From an uncultured Ruminococcus sp. (GTDB taxonomy: Bacteria; Bacillota; Clostridia; Oscillospirales; CAG-272), in the NCBI GenBank assembly GCA_902762505.1, contig CACWOQ010000006.1, positions 1-56,822 of the forward strand: DNA of 56,822 bases. The letters run 5' to 3'. The position numbers and the translations under genes are program-made. Each line of letters opens with the position of its first letter. The first letter of the stretch is position 1. The notes under the pieces are model-generated. The model worked only from the letters and a program-made list of their open reading frames with translations. It made no database searches and was not told where the DNA came from. This document shows positions 16,594 to 25,136 of the stretch, one piece after another.

Positions 16594-18033
16594 TTATTGT
16601 CTGATACGGACGTGTATCGCGCTGAGCTTTTTGTAAAGGTCAAAATCGGCGCGTTTGAATATCTCTTCAAGCTCCATATCGCCCATGGCGGTGGTCCTTC
16701 CGTCGGCGTACAAGGCGTCGACCTTCTCCTTTATCGCGGCGATGATCGGGTCGCGCTTGTCTATCTTATCGTCTCCCTCAAGCGAATAGAAGCCGTTCAT
16801 CCAGTGTGCGATGCCGGCGGCTCCGCTGTGTGAATCCACCGCGACGGTGACAGGGCGTTTCAGTATCTTTTCCGTATTGAAGATATTGTATATCTCTTCG
16901 TCCTTCAAAAGCCCGTCCGCGTGTATGCCGGCGCGCGTCGTGTTGAAGCTTCGTCCGACGAACGGCGTGCGCTCCGGTATCTCATAGCCTACGTTTTCCT
17001 CGAAATATCTTGCGATATCCGTGATCACGGTAAGATCCATACCGTCGTCCGTGCCGCGCAGCGACGAGTATTCTATGCACATCGCCTCAAGCGGACAGTT
17101 GCCCGTGCGCTCGCCTATGCCGAGCAGAGCGCAGTTGACGGACGAACAGCCGTAGAGCCATGCCGTCGCCGCGTTGGTGACGACCTTGTAAAAATCGTTG
17201 TGTCCGTGCCATTCGAGCAGCTCGGACGGCACGCCCGAATAATGCATCAGACCGTATATGATGCCGGGCACGCTTCGCGGCAGGGCGACGCCGGGGTAGC
17301 TGACGCCGTAGCCCATCGTATCGCAGGCTCTTATCTTTATCGGCACCTTGTATTTCTGTCCGAGCTTCATCAGAGCTTCGACGAAAGGCACGACGAAGCC
17401 GTAGAAATCCGCGCGGGTAATATCCTCAAGGTGGCAGCGCGGCTTTATCCCGAAGTTTATCACCTCTTCGACCGAGGACAGATACTTTTCAAGGGCGCTT
17501 TTTCTCGTCAGCCCCATCTTTTTATATATATGGTAATCCGAGCATGAAACGAGTATGCCCGTCTCTTTAATGCCGAGATCCTTTACGAGCGACAGATCGT
17601 TTTTGTTCGCGCGGATCCAGCTCGTCACCTCGGGGAATTCGTATCCGAGAGACATGCACTCGCGCACCGCCTCCCTGTCCTTTTCGGAATAGACGAAGAA
17701 TTCCGACTGTTTTATTATCCCGTTCGGACCGCCGAGCTTGTGGAGCATTCCGAATATATCGACGATCTGCTTCACCGTGAACGGCGACGTGGACTGCTGA
17801 CCGTCGCGGAACGTGGTATCGGTGATCCATATACGGTCGGGCATATTTATAGGCACGTGGCGGTGGTTGAACGACACCTTCGGCACCGAATCGTAATCAA
17901 ACAGATATCTGTAAAGATTCGGCGTGGATCTCTCCTGAAGCTGATATTTGTAACCGGACTGCTCGAGCAGGTTGGACGACTCCGAATAATGCAGCGAAAT
18001 TTCGCCGGATCTTGATTCCCTGTTCTTTTCCAT
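16594..18033 (-). CDS. Re-type citrate synthase-like (HMGL/homocitrate synthase family)
   Basis: 479 residues. The TIM-barrel catalytic motifs of the DRE-TIM metallolyase family are present: ITDTTFRDGQQSTSPF (the DTTFRDGQQ signature), HLEDITRADFYGF and ELLEWHGHNDF with the metal-binding HxH. Also seen are GIGERTGNCPLE and SRAGIHADG-type FNTTRAGIHADG. No regulatory LeuA C-terminal domain is seen. From memory, C. kluyveri Re-citrate synthase shares the unusual YRYLFDYDSVPK and QSEFFVYSEKDR stretches, which points to (Re)-citrate synthase. 2-isopropylmalate or homocitrate synthase cannot be excluded. ATG 18033 follows GAGGAG. A promoter at 18074-18102 precedes it. Confidence 0.7.
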   Translation of the reverse strand: MEKNRESRSGEISLHYSESSNLLEQSGYKYQLQERSTPNLYRYLFDYDSVPKVSFNHRHVPINMPDRIWITDTTFRDGQQSTSPFTVKQIVDIFGMLHKLGGPNGIIKQSEFFVYSEKDREAVRECMSLGYEFPEVTSWIRANKNDLSLVKDLGIKETGILVSCSDYHIYKKMGLTRKSALEKYLSSVEEVINFGIKPRCHLEDITRADFYGFVVPFVEALMKLGQKYKVPIKIRACDTMGYGVSYPGVALPRSVPGIIYGLMHYSGVPSELLEWHGHNDFYKVVTNAATAWLYGCSSVNCALLGIGERTGNCPLEAMCIEYSSLRGTDDGMDLTVITDIARYFEENVGYEIPERTPFVGRSFNTTRAGIHADGLLKDEEIYNIFNTEKILKRPVTVAVDSHSGAAGIAHWMNGFYSLEGDDKIDKRDPIIAAIKEKVDALYADGRTTAMGDMELEEIFKRADFDLYKKLSAIHVRIRQ

Positions 18034-18073
18034 AACGCACTCCTCTTTCCTGTTTTTTGATGTGTGTTTTTGT

Positions 18074-18102
18074 ATTTTACCACACTTTTTGCAATTTTGC
18101 AA
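18074..18102 (-). promoter_or_regulatory. Promoter for the citrate synthase-like gene
   Basis: Leftward TTGCAA (18097-18102), 17-bp spacer and TAAAAT (18074-18079). The -35 box lies in a repeated TTGCAA sequence (18089-18102, two TTGCAA boxes in a row), which could be an operator. Confidence 0.65.
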
Positions 18103-18203
18103 TAGCAATCCTGCATTTTTTCATATTTTTTATGTGTTTTTTTCGTGTTTTTTCAAATTTCTTTGCAATTGTCATTCATTGGCGGAAAATTATGCCGCCG
18201 CTC

Positions 18204-18232
18204 TTGACTTGTCGGCTGTTTTAATATATAAT
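18204..18232 (+). promoter_or_regulatory. Promoter for the GH43-like surface lipoprotein
   Basis: TTGACT (18204-18209), 17-bp spacer and a perfect TATAAT (18227-18232). A small stem GGCGG/CCGCC (18181-18199) lies just upstream. The region between this and the leftward promoter is AT-rich with no gene. Confidence 0.82.
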
Positions 18233-18266
18233 ATCATTGCAACACATCAAAGGAATGGTGATCAAA

Positions 18267-20729
18267 ATGAAATCAAAACGTATCACGGCTATTCTGCTCG
18301 GTATGCTTTTTGTTTTGTCGGCGCTCGCCGGCTGCAACGGCGCTCCGACCGATGCGACGGACCCCGTCACGGCTGCGGAAGGCACCGCCGTCACGGAGCC
18401 GATAACGGATCCGGCAACAGAGACGGACCCCGGAACGGAGCCCGCCGAAACCGCTTACAAGATCCCCGACGAGGATCTGTCCGGCAGAAACGAGTTCGCC
18501 GACCCGCTCGAGGACGACGGAGACGGCGCCGCGATCCTTGCGAGGCTCAAAAAGGCGTCTCTTATCAAAAACGCGGAAGCGGAGCCCGACAAAAACGTCA
18601 CGCGTGCCGATTTCGCATACGACGTCATCAGCTGGTCGGGCTTTTACGCACAGCAGGGTATTTATATCTGTGAAAACGTATTTACCGATATAGACAGATA
18701 TTCCGGCGAGATGCGCCGCGCGGAGATCGCGGTGAATCAGGGCTATATGCTCCGCCCCGAGGGTACGGAATTCAGACCCGACGAGCCAGTAACGTACGGC
18801 GAGGTGCTCCGCGGCATTCTTTACGCGCTGGGTTACAGGGAATACGCGGACGGCGCGGGCGTGGCGAAGCTCTCCGCGCAGACCGGCGTATCGAACTACA
18901 TGGATCTTGCGAAGAAGAATTCCGAGACCGTGACGTACGCCGAATACGCGCAGGTCGTCTCCAACGCCATGCGCGTGCCGATGGTACAGTGCATAAGAGC
19001 TGACGGGAAGATATACACCGTTCCCCGCGGCGACAGCTACAGACTCGACACGGCTTATATCAAGAACAAAGTCGACGAATCCGATTCGATATTCCGCTGT
19101 GCGAACGAGGGCTGGGACATCTACCCCGGCGGCGGTTACAGATACGGACCGTCGATGATAATAAACGAGGACGGAACGATCGACGCGTGGCTCGCCTCAA
19201 ACTCCGGGGTCGGCGGCGAGGTCGACTGGGGCAAATACCGCCGCAGCTACGATCACGGCATTACCTGGACGACCGACACGGGCGCCGTCCGTCCGACGTC
19301 AGCCGCGGAGGACTGGAACTGGTCCTGCGACCCCGGCGTCATAAAGATAGGCAAATACTACTACGCCGCTTATACGACGATCCTCTGGCACGACGGACTT
19401 GACAACAACCTGTTCATCGCAAGAAGCGAAACTCCGCAGGGCGCTTTCGTCGAAAAATGGACCGGCTCCGGCTGGGGCTACGGCGACCCGAAGCCCGTCG
19501 TCACCTACGACGGACCGAAGGCGAACTGGGGCTGCGGCGAAGGCTCTATGGTCGTCGTAGGCGACACGATATATCTCTACGTCAGCTGGAACGACAGCTC
19601 CGGAGACTACACCAAGGTCTTCATCGGCGACGCGACGAGTGAAAACTGGCCCGGAACGCTGAAATACCGCGGAATAACGTACAAGCACGCGGGAGCCGAG
19701 GACAGCGCGGACGTCAAATACGTTGACGCGTACGGCTGCTTCATATCGGTCGCCACGGCTTCCCGCTTCTCAGCGGACTGCTACGTCCGTATAATGACGT
19801 CGTTTGACGGCATCTACTTCCGTCAGGAATCCGTGCTGAAGCATACGACGAAGTCGTCGATGATACAGACGAGGATCCACAACATGGGCATAACGGGCGA
19901 CGCGCTCGGTCACATAGACATATTCAACACTCAGCATTACATCGGCTACGCCCACCAGCCCGACGGCTTCGACTGGGGAAACTGGCCGACAAGGCTCACC
20001 CCGATAGTGTTCATCGGCACGGACGCCTACGAAGACCCCTCGGGCGTAATAAAGAACGAGAAGCCTTCGTCAAACAATCTCGACAAGACGAATTCGCCTG
20101 CCGTCGCACAGATCCGCATCACCTCGTCAGGCGGCTCGGGCAGGAACATCGAGGTGAGGAACAGGAACAAAGCCGTCGCGTTCACGGTACGCGTAATGAG
20201 CAGAAACGGCAAGGAGCAAGAGATGGCGGCTGCCGAATACGCGTCCGTCGAATACTTCTACGATCACGACAAGGTTGAGGTCAACGCCGAAAATCACACG
20301 GTCAAGCTCCTCTCCGACAACGTCGAGCGCGTTTACGCGAAATATAAGGATATGATGTGCGAATTCGCCGTTATCCCCGCGTTTCAGAAGACGAACGCTC
20401 CGGTCGAGTTTTACCCCGAGACCGAGACCGTTACGTTCTATCTGAGAAACGAGGTAAAGCAGCCCGCGTTCATCGCAAGGAGCGCTCAGAACCAGTATCT
20501 GATGCTCTGGGGCAATACGTCGAGCTATACGGACGCGAATTCGAAAGACGTTCCCGCAGCGCTTCAGAAATGGGATCAGAAGGTAGAGCTTTCCGGCTGG
20601 GATGAAAACATAATCACAGTCTCCGATAACGGCACGATAACCGCAAAGGCTGTCGGTGAAACGACGATCACCGGTAATTACATGGGCTTTGAAGCCACGA
20701 TCAAGGTCGTTGTCGAAAAGCTGAGATAA
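18267..20729 (+). CDS. SLH-like/GH43-like beta-propeller surface lipoprotein
   Basis: 820 residues. Lipobox ALAGC, Cys23, followed by a Thr-, Pro- and Glu-rich linker. Residues about 85-240 look like SLH cell-wall-binding repeats (NVTRADFAYDVIS, VNQGYMLRPEGTEFRPDEPVTYGEVLRGI). Residues about 295-590 read as a five-bladed propeller of the GH43/GH32-like kind, with repeated Asp- and Trp-rich strands such as WNWSCDPGVIKIGKYYY and DTIYLYVSWNDSSGDY. I did not confirm the catalytic acids. Residues about 720-820 resemble a Big_2 immunoglobulin-like domain. A lipid anchor together with SLH-like repeats is unusual. GGTGATCAAA sets the start at 18267. It is likely to act on arabinose- or fructose-containing glycans outside the cell. 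Confidence 0.75.
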   Translation: MKSKRITAILLGMLFVLSALAGCNGAPTDATDPVTAAEGTAVTEPITDPATETDPGTEPAETAYKIPDEDLSGRNEFADPLEDDGDGAAILARLKKASLIKNAEAEPDKNVTRADFAYDVISWSGFYAQQGIYICENVFTDIDRYSGEMRRAEIAVNQGYMLRPEGTEFRPDEPVTYGEVLRGILYALGYREYADGAGVAKLSAQTGVSNYMDLAKKNSETVTYAEYAQVVSNAMRVPMVQCIRADGKIYTVPRGDSYRLDTAYIKNKVDESDSIFRCANEGWDIYPGGGYRYGPSMIINEDGTIDAWLASNSGVGGEVDWGKYRRSYDHGITWTTDTGAVRPTSAAEDWNWSCDPGVIKIGKYYYAAYTTILWHDGLDNNLFIARSETPQGAFVEKWTGSGWGYGDPKPVVTYDGPKANWGCGEGSMVVVGDTIYLYVSWNDSSGDYTKVFIGDATSENWPGTLKYRGITYKHAGAEDSADVKYVDAYGCFISVATASRFSADCYVRIMTSFDGIYFRQESVLKHTTKSSMIQTRIHNMGITGDALGHIDIFNTQHYIGYAHQPDGFDWGNWPTRLTPIVFIGTDAYEDPSGVIKNEKPSSNNLDKTNSPAVAQIRITSSGGSGRNIEVRNRNKAVAFTVRVMSRNGKEQEMAAAEYASVEYFYDHDKVEVNAENHTVKLLSDNVERVYAKYKDMMCEFAVIPAFQKTNAPVEFYPETETVTFYLRNEVKQPAFIARSAQNQYLMLWGNTSSYTDANSKDVPAALQKWDQKVELSGWDENIITVSDNGTITAKAVGETTITGNYMGFEATIKVVVEKLR

Positions 20730-20730
20730 C

Positions 20731-20776
20731 AAAAAAACCGCGCCGGCTGTTCGGTCGAACAGTCGGCGTTGTTTTT
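20731..20776. terminator. Bidirectional terminator before hisIE
   Basis: A 12-bp stem (20741-20752 with 20757-20768, one G-T pair) with loop GGTC is flanked by an A-run on the left and T-rich DNA on the right. It ends both the GH43-like gene and the leftward his operon. Confidence 0.88.
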
Positions 20777-21429
20777 CACACGTTTTCGCTTCTCATCGTC
20801 TCCTGCTTGACTTTCTTGTCGATAACGTGGCGGGAGGCGAGTTCTTTTTTTACGTCGTCCGGCGTGATGCCGGTCTGCGCCATAAGGACGGTCACGTGAT
20901 AGCACAGATCCGCTATCTCGTACAAAGTCTCCGCGCGGTCTTCGTTCTTTGCGGCGACGACGACCTCCGTGCTCTCCTCGCCGATCTTTTTCAGGATCTT
21001 GTCCAGTCCCTTTTCAAACAGATACGACGTGTAGGAGCCTTCCTTTTTCTCGGTTTTCCTTCCCATGATCAGCTCGTACAGCCCGTCGTACGTAAACGGT
21101 CCGTCGCCCTCTGTCACGGGATTCTCAAAGCACGATACGGTCCCGAGATGGCAGGCGGGACCGTCGGGCTTTACGCGCACGAGAAGCGCGTCTTTGTCGC
21201 AGTCCGCCGTTATGCTTATTATGTGCTGATAATTACCGCTCGTCTCACCTTTGAGCCAAAGGCATTTTCTTTTGCGCGAGTAAAAGCAGCAGAGTTTTTT
21301 TTCGATGCTGATCCGCAGGCTTTCGGCGTTCATATAAGCTAACGTCAGCACCCTGCCCGTCGCGTTGTCCTGCACGACGCACGGGATCAGCCCGTTTTCA
21401 TCAAAACACAGTTCATCAATACCCGTCAT
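20776..21429 (-). CDS. hisIE: Bifunctional phosphoribosyl-AMP cyclohydrolase / phosphoribosyl-ATP pyrophosphatase
   Basis: The 217-residue fused enzyme does steps 2 and 3 of histidine synthesis. Residues about 1-105 are the HisI cyclohydrolase ([33 protein letters not shown], with metal-binding Cys and Asp in TADCDKDAL and PACHLG). Residues about 115-210 are the HisE pyrophosphohydrolase ([39 protein letters not shown]). It is the last gene of the his operon. Its ATG overlaps the hisF stop (ATGA). Confidence 0.96.
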   Translation of the reverse strand: MTGIDELCFDENGLIPCVVQDNATGRVLTLAYMNAESLRISIEKKLCCFYSRKRKCLWLKGETSGNYQHIISITADCDKDALLVRVKPDGPACHLGTVSCFENPVTEGDGPFTYDGLYELIMGRKTEKKEGSYTSYLFEKGLDKILKKIGEESTEVVVAAKNEDRAETLYEIADLCYHVTVLMAQTGITPDDVKKELASRHVIDKKVKQETMRSENV

Positions 21430-22184
21430 ATCCTTGCCTCGATTCCGTTTTCCCTCATTTTTTCTTTCAGTTTTCTTATATCCACAGTACCGAAGTGGAA
21501 CACCGAAGCAGCGAGCCCCGCGTCGACCTTCGGAACTTTTCTGAACAGATCTATGAAATCGTCATAACAGCCGGCGCCGCCGGAGGCGATCACCGGCACG
21601 TTCACCGCGTCGCACACCACGGAAAGCAGTTCGGTATCGAAGCCGCCCTTCACGCCGTCCGTATCTATCGAATTTACGACGACCTCGCCCGCGCCGTCGT
21701 TCACGCGCGCCCTGATCCATTCAAGCGCGTCGATCCCCGTATCGTCGCGGCCGCCGCGGCTGAAGACCGTGAACCTGCCGTCCACGCGCTTCACGTCGAC
21801 TGACAGCACCACGCACTGCTCGCCGTAAAGCGCGGCGGCGCGTCTGACCAGCGTCGGGTCCTTTATCGCACCGGAATTGACGGACACCTTGTCCGCGCCG
21901 CATTTCAGCACCCGGTCGAAATCCTCCGTCGTGTTTATTCCGCCGCCGACGGTCAGGGGGATGAATACGCGCTTCGCCGTCTCTCGGAGGACGTCGGTAA
22001 AAAGCCTCCTGCCCTCTGCCGAAGCCGTGATATCGTAAAACACGAGCTCGTCGGCACCCGATCCGCTGTAACGCTCGGCGAGCCGCACAGGCGAATCGAC
22101 CGTTTTCAGATCCCTGAAATTCACGCCCTTGACGACGACGCCGTCGCGCACGTCAAGGCACGGTATTATCCTTTTAGTTATCAC
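21426..22184 (-). CDS. hisF: Imidazole glycerol phosphate synthase cyclase subunit
   Basis: 252 residues. HisF is the cyclase partner of HisH, making imidazole glycerol phosphate and AICAR. It is a (beta/alpha)8 barrel with phosphate-binding loops: [15 protein letters not shown] carries the catalytic Asp, LTVGGGI and IASGGAG bind phosphate, and the second Asp lies in LSVDVKR. I placed the start at GTG 22184 rather than the upstream ATG because GGAGG precedes it and the resulting length matches the family. The gene overlaps hisA by 11 bases. Confidence 0.96.
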   Translation of the reverse strand: MITKRIIPCLDVRDGVVVKGVNFRDLKTVDSPVRLAERYSGSGADELVFYDITASAEGRRLFTDVLRETAKRVFIPLTVGGGINTTEDFDRVLKCGADKVSVNSGAIKDPTLVRRAAALYGEQCVVLSVDVKRVDGRFTVFSRGGRDDTGIDALEWIRARVNDGAGEVVVNSIDTDGVKGGFDTELLSVVCDAVNVPVIASGGAGCYDDFIDLFRKVPKVDAGLAASVFHFGTVDIRKLKEKMRENGIEARI

Positions 22185-22893
22185 GCGCCGCCTCCGCTGC
22201 ATCCTTTATGCTCAAAGCTCCCTCGTAATACGCGCGGCCGATTATCGCCCCGTACGTTCCGAGCAGAGACAGAGCCCTGACGTCGGACAGGTCCGACACG
22301 CCGCCCGACGCGATAAGATCTATCGCGTATTTTTCGCAAAGCGAAGCGTAAAGCTTTCTGTTCGCGCCCCTCATCGCCCCGTCGCGGCTTATGTCGGTGC
22401 ATACAGCCGTGCGCACTCCGAGCGCGCTCATCCTTTCAAAAAAACCGTCCACCGTAACGTCCGCGCCGTCGAGCCAGCCGTGAAGCGAGATCAAGCCGTC
22501 CCGCACGTCGGCGCCGACGGCTATCTTATCGCCGTACTTCTGCAGCGCCACACAGAGAAACTCCTCGTCGTCAAGTGCCGCCGAGCCGATGATCACGCGG
22601 TCGACTCCCGAGTCGATATACGCGTCGACCGACGCCATGCTGCGGACTCCTCCCCCGCACTGGACGAACAGTCCCGTTCGTTTTTTTATTTCTCTTATTA
22701 TTCCGGATGCCGAGGGCGACCCGTCCCTTGCGCCGCAAAGGTCGACCGTGTGAAGGTATTCCGCGCCTTCGCCGCGCATTTTCAGCGCGACCTCCACCGG
22801 GTCGTTCCCGTACACGGTCACGCTGTTGTAATCTCCGTGCAGAAGCCTCACGGCTTTGCCGTCAAGTATGTCTATCGCCGGGAATATTTTCAT
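22174..22893 (-). CDS. hisA: ProFAR isomerase
   Basis: 239 residues. HisA catalyses the Amadori isomerisation of ProFAR in histidine synthesis. It is a half-barrel duplication like HisF. FPAIDILDGKAVRL holds the first catalytic Asp, and VGADVRDG near residue 128 is the expected second site. VQCGGGVRS and LIASGGVSD are the phosphate loops. ATG 22893 fits the family length, with 1 base between hisA and hisH. Confidence 0.96.
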   Translation of the reverse strand: MKIFPAIDILDGKAVRLLHGDYNSVTVYGNDPVEVALKMRGEGAEYLHTVDLCGARDGSPSASGIIREIKKRTGLFVQCGGGVRSMASVDAYIDSGVDRVIIGSAALDDEEFLCVALQKYGDKIAVGADVRDGLISLHGWLDGADVTVDGFFERMSALGVRTAVCTDISRDGAMRGANRKLYASLCEKYAIDLIASGGVSDLSDVRALSLLGTYGAIIGRAYYEGALSIKDAAEAARDN

Positions 22894-22894
22894 A

Positions 22895-23503
22895 TCAAAG
22901 CTCCGTAAACGCTTTCAGTATAGACAGTCCGGTGCCGCCGCTTTTTTCCGGGTGGAACTGACAGCCGTAAACGCATCCGTCGCCGACCGCCGCCGTCAGA
23001 TACGCGCCGTACTCCGTGTCCGCCGTGACGTATCCGTCACAGCCGACGGCGGCGTACGAATGCACGAAATACACGTAATCCCCGTCTTTTACGTATTTTA
23101 AGATCGGGCTTTGCCGTCTTATCCGCAGGGCGTTCCAGCCGATATGCGGTATCTTGTATCCGCGCGGTACAAGTCCGGACACTGGCACGACGGAGCCGGG
23201 TATCAGCCCGAGCCCCTTATGCTCTCCGAATTCATAGCTTTGCTCGAACAAAAGCTGCATCCCGAGGCATATTCCGAGCACCGGCTTGCCTTTTGCCGCC
23301 TGCTCTTTTACGACTTCGCCGAGTCCCGTCACGCCGAGCTTCGCCGCCGCGTCGCCGAACGCGCCGACGCCCGGCAGGATCATCCTGTCAGATGCGGCGA
23401 TCAACTCGGGGGATGACGTGACGGCCGCTTCCGCGCCTACGGCTTCAAGCGAAGACAAAAGCGAAAACAGGTTCCCTACTCCGTAGTCGATTATCGCCGT
23501 CAT
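22895..23503 (-). CDS. hisH: Imidazole glycerol phosphate synthase glutaminase subunit
   Basis: 202 residues. This class I glutamine amidotransferase supplies ammonia to HisF. The nucleophile is Cys79 in GICLGMQLLFE, and the His-Glu pair is in GCQFHPEKSG. Other family blocks are LPGVGAFGDA, HIGWNAL and YFVHSYA. The start was set at ATG 23503, which overlaps the hisB stop (TGATGA). A preceding GTG is in frame but unlikely. Confidence 0.96.
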   Translation of the reverse strand: MTAIIDYGVGNLFSLLSSLEAVGAEAAVTSSPELIAASDRMILPGVGAFGDAAAKLGVTGLGEVVKEQAAKGKPVLGICLGMQLLFEQSYEFGEHKGLGLIPGSVVPVSGLVPRGYKIPHIGWNALRIRRQSPILKYVKDGDYVYFVHSYAAVGCDGYVTADTEYGAYLTAAVGDGCVYGCQFHPEKSGGTGLSILKAFTEL

Positions 23504-24087
23504 CACAGAACGCCTTTCGTAGACGGCAGCTCGCCGTCAGACGACGGATCGGCGGACACGGCTTTTTTCAGCGCGCGCCCGAAGGATTTGAACGCGGCTT
23601 CGGCTATGTGGTGACAGTTCTTGCCGGTGATCAGCCTTATATGGAGCGTGATCCGCGCCTCCCTTACGACGGCGGCGAAGAACTCTTCAAACAGCTCCGT
23701 GTCGAAACCGCCTACGCGCTCCGCAGGGAAGGCGACGTCGAAGCCGAGATACGCTCTGCCCGAAACGTCGACCGCCGTCATGACGAGCGCCTCGTCCATC
23801 GGAAGGATAATATCCCCGTATCTGCATATCCCGCGCTTATCCGAAAGCGCGGCGCCGAAAGCCTGCCCGAGCGCGATGCCGACGTCCTCCGTCGTGTGGT
23901 GATAATCCACGTTCGTGTCGCCTTTGCAGGTCACCGTCAGCCCGAAGCCGCCGTGACGGGCGAACAGCGTCAGCATATGGTCGAGAAATCCGCATCCCGT
24001 GTCGACGGCGACGTCGCCGCCGTCAAGGCTGAAATAAAGCCTGATATCGGTCTCGTTCGTTTTTCTTGTTATTTCCGATCCTCTCAT
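23503..24087 (-). CDS. hisB: Imidazoleglycerol-phosphate dehydratase
   Basis: 194 residues, the size of the monofunctional enzyme with no N-terminal phosphatase domain. It converts imidazole glycerol phosphate to imidazole acetol phosphate. Signature blocks are DTGCGFLDHMLTLFARHG, DYHHTTEDVGIALGQAFG, PMDEALVMTAVDVSGR and KNCHHIAEAAFKSFGRAL, with the metal-binding His residues visible. It overlaps hisC and hisH at both ends, so translation is coupled. No histidinol-phosphatase is fused or adjacent. Confidence 0.97.
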   Translation of the reverse strand: MRGSEITRKTNETDIRLYFSLDGGDVAVDTGCGFLDHMLTLFARHGGFGLTVTCKGDTNVDYHHTTEDVGIALGQAFGAALSDKRGICRYGDIILPMDEALVMTAVDVSGRAYLGFDVAFPAERVGGFDTELFEEFFAAVVREARITLHIRLITGKNCHHIAEAAFKSFGRALKKAVSADPSSDGELPSTKGVL

Positions 24088-25136
24088 AATATCCTCTCCA
24101 GCGCCCCGATAAGCGCCTCGGTCTGCCCGTCCGAGCCTACCGTTATCCTGTTGTATTCCGATATCCTGTCAGTCCCGAAGTATCTGACGAGGACTCCGTT
24201 TTCTTTCAGTTTTTCATATACCGTCCGTCCGGGGACGGTTTTGTGAGCGGCGAAGACGAAATTGCCGAGGCTGTCGGCGACTCTGAAGCCGAGGCGCCTC
24301 AATCCGTCCGTCATGACGGCACGCGTCCGCACGATCCTTTTGCAGTTTTCCGCGTAATATCCGTCGTCCTTCAGACAGCCGATGCCCGCCGCCTGCGTCA
24401 TCGCGTTCACGTTGTACGGGTTTATGCTGCACCGCAGCGCGTCAAGATCCGCGATAAGCTCCTCCGCGCCGATCCCGTAGCCGAGCCTTCCGCCGGCGAG
24501 CGAGCGCGATTTTGAAAAAGTCCCCGTGACTATGAGATTTCCGTACAGCTTTGTCAGCGGGACGCAGCTTTCGGCTCCGAAATCGACGTACGCTTCGTCA
24601 ACGATTACGACGTTGTCAGGGTTCGATCTGATGATCCCTTCGATCTGCTCCGGGTACAGCGCCGCGCCGGTAGGGGCGTTCGGGTTCGCGATGATCACCG
24701 TTCCGCCGCAGTCCGCGTAATCCCGCGGATCTATGTGAAGCTCAGCGTCAAGCGGGACCGTTCTGTACGGCACGCCGGATCTTTGCGCGAACACGCGGTA
24801 AAAGCCGTACGTCACATCGGCGAACACGGCGGGCTTATCCTTGCCGCAGTAAGCGTTCACGCACAGGTCGAGTATCTCATCCGAGCCGTTGCCGCATATC
24901 ACGTTTTTCTCACCGACTCCGTATTTTTCCGACAGAGCCCGGCGCAGCAGCCTCTGATCCGGGTCGCAGTAAAGATTCAGGCTTTCCGCCGCCTTCGCCG
25001 CGTATCCGACCGTGAGCGGAGACGGAGGGAAAGGCGATTCGTTCGTATTCAGTTTTACGTATTTTTTCATAAAGGGCTGCTCGCCCGGGGTATACGGGGA
25101 AAGATCCTTATACCTTTCGCTGAAAAAACGGCTCAT
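24084..25136 (-). CDS. hisC: Histidinol-phosphate aminotransferase
   Basis: 350 residues, a PLP-dependent class I/II aminotransferase. It opens with YTPGEQP, has NTNESPFPPSP and CGNGSDEILDLCV, then NPNAPTG and VDEAYVDFG. The PLP lysine is in GTFSKSRSLAGGRLGY, and the C-terminal end has RISEYNRITVG. Family-typical order supports histidinol-phosphate specificity, as does the operon position between hisD and hisB with overlapping ends. Confidence 0.95.
   Translation of the reverse strand: MSRFFSERYKDLSPYTPGEQPFMKKYVKLNTNESPFPPSPLTVGYAAKAAESLNLYCDPDQRLLRRALSEKYGVGEKNVICGNGSDEILDLCVNAYCGKDKPAVFADVTYGFYRVFAQRSGVPYRTVPLDAELHIDPRDYADCGGTVIIANPNAPTGAALYPEQIEGIIRSNPDNVVIVDEAYVDFGAESCVPLTKLYGNLIVTGTFSKSRSLAGGRLGYGIGAEELIADLDALRCSINPYNVNAMTQAAGIGCLKDDGYYAENCKRIVRTRAVMTDGLRRLGFRVADSLGNFVFAAHKTVPGRTVYEKLKENGVLVRYFGTDRISEYNRITVGSDGQTEALIGALERIL

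Noticed and set aside
18074..18102. A third his-type operator before the citrate synthase-like gene
   Set aside because: Only the half TTACCAC is shared; the second half is lost, so it is probably chance.
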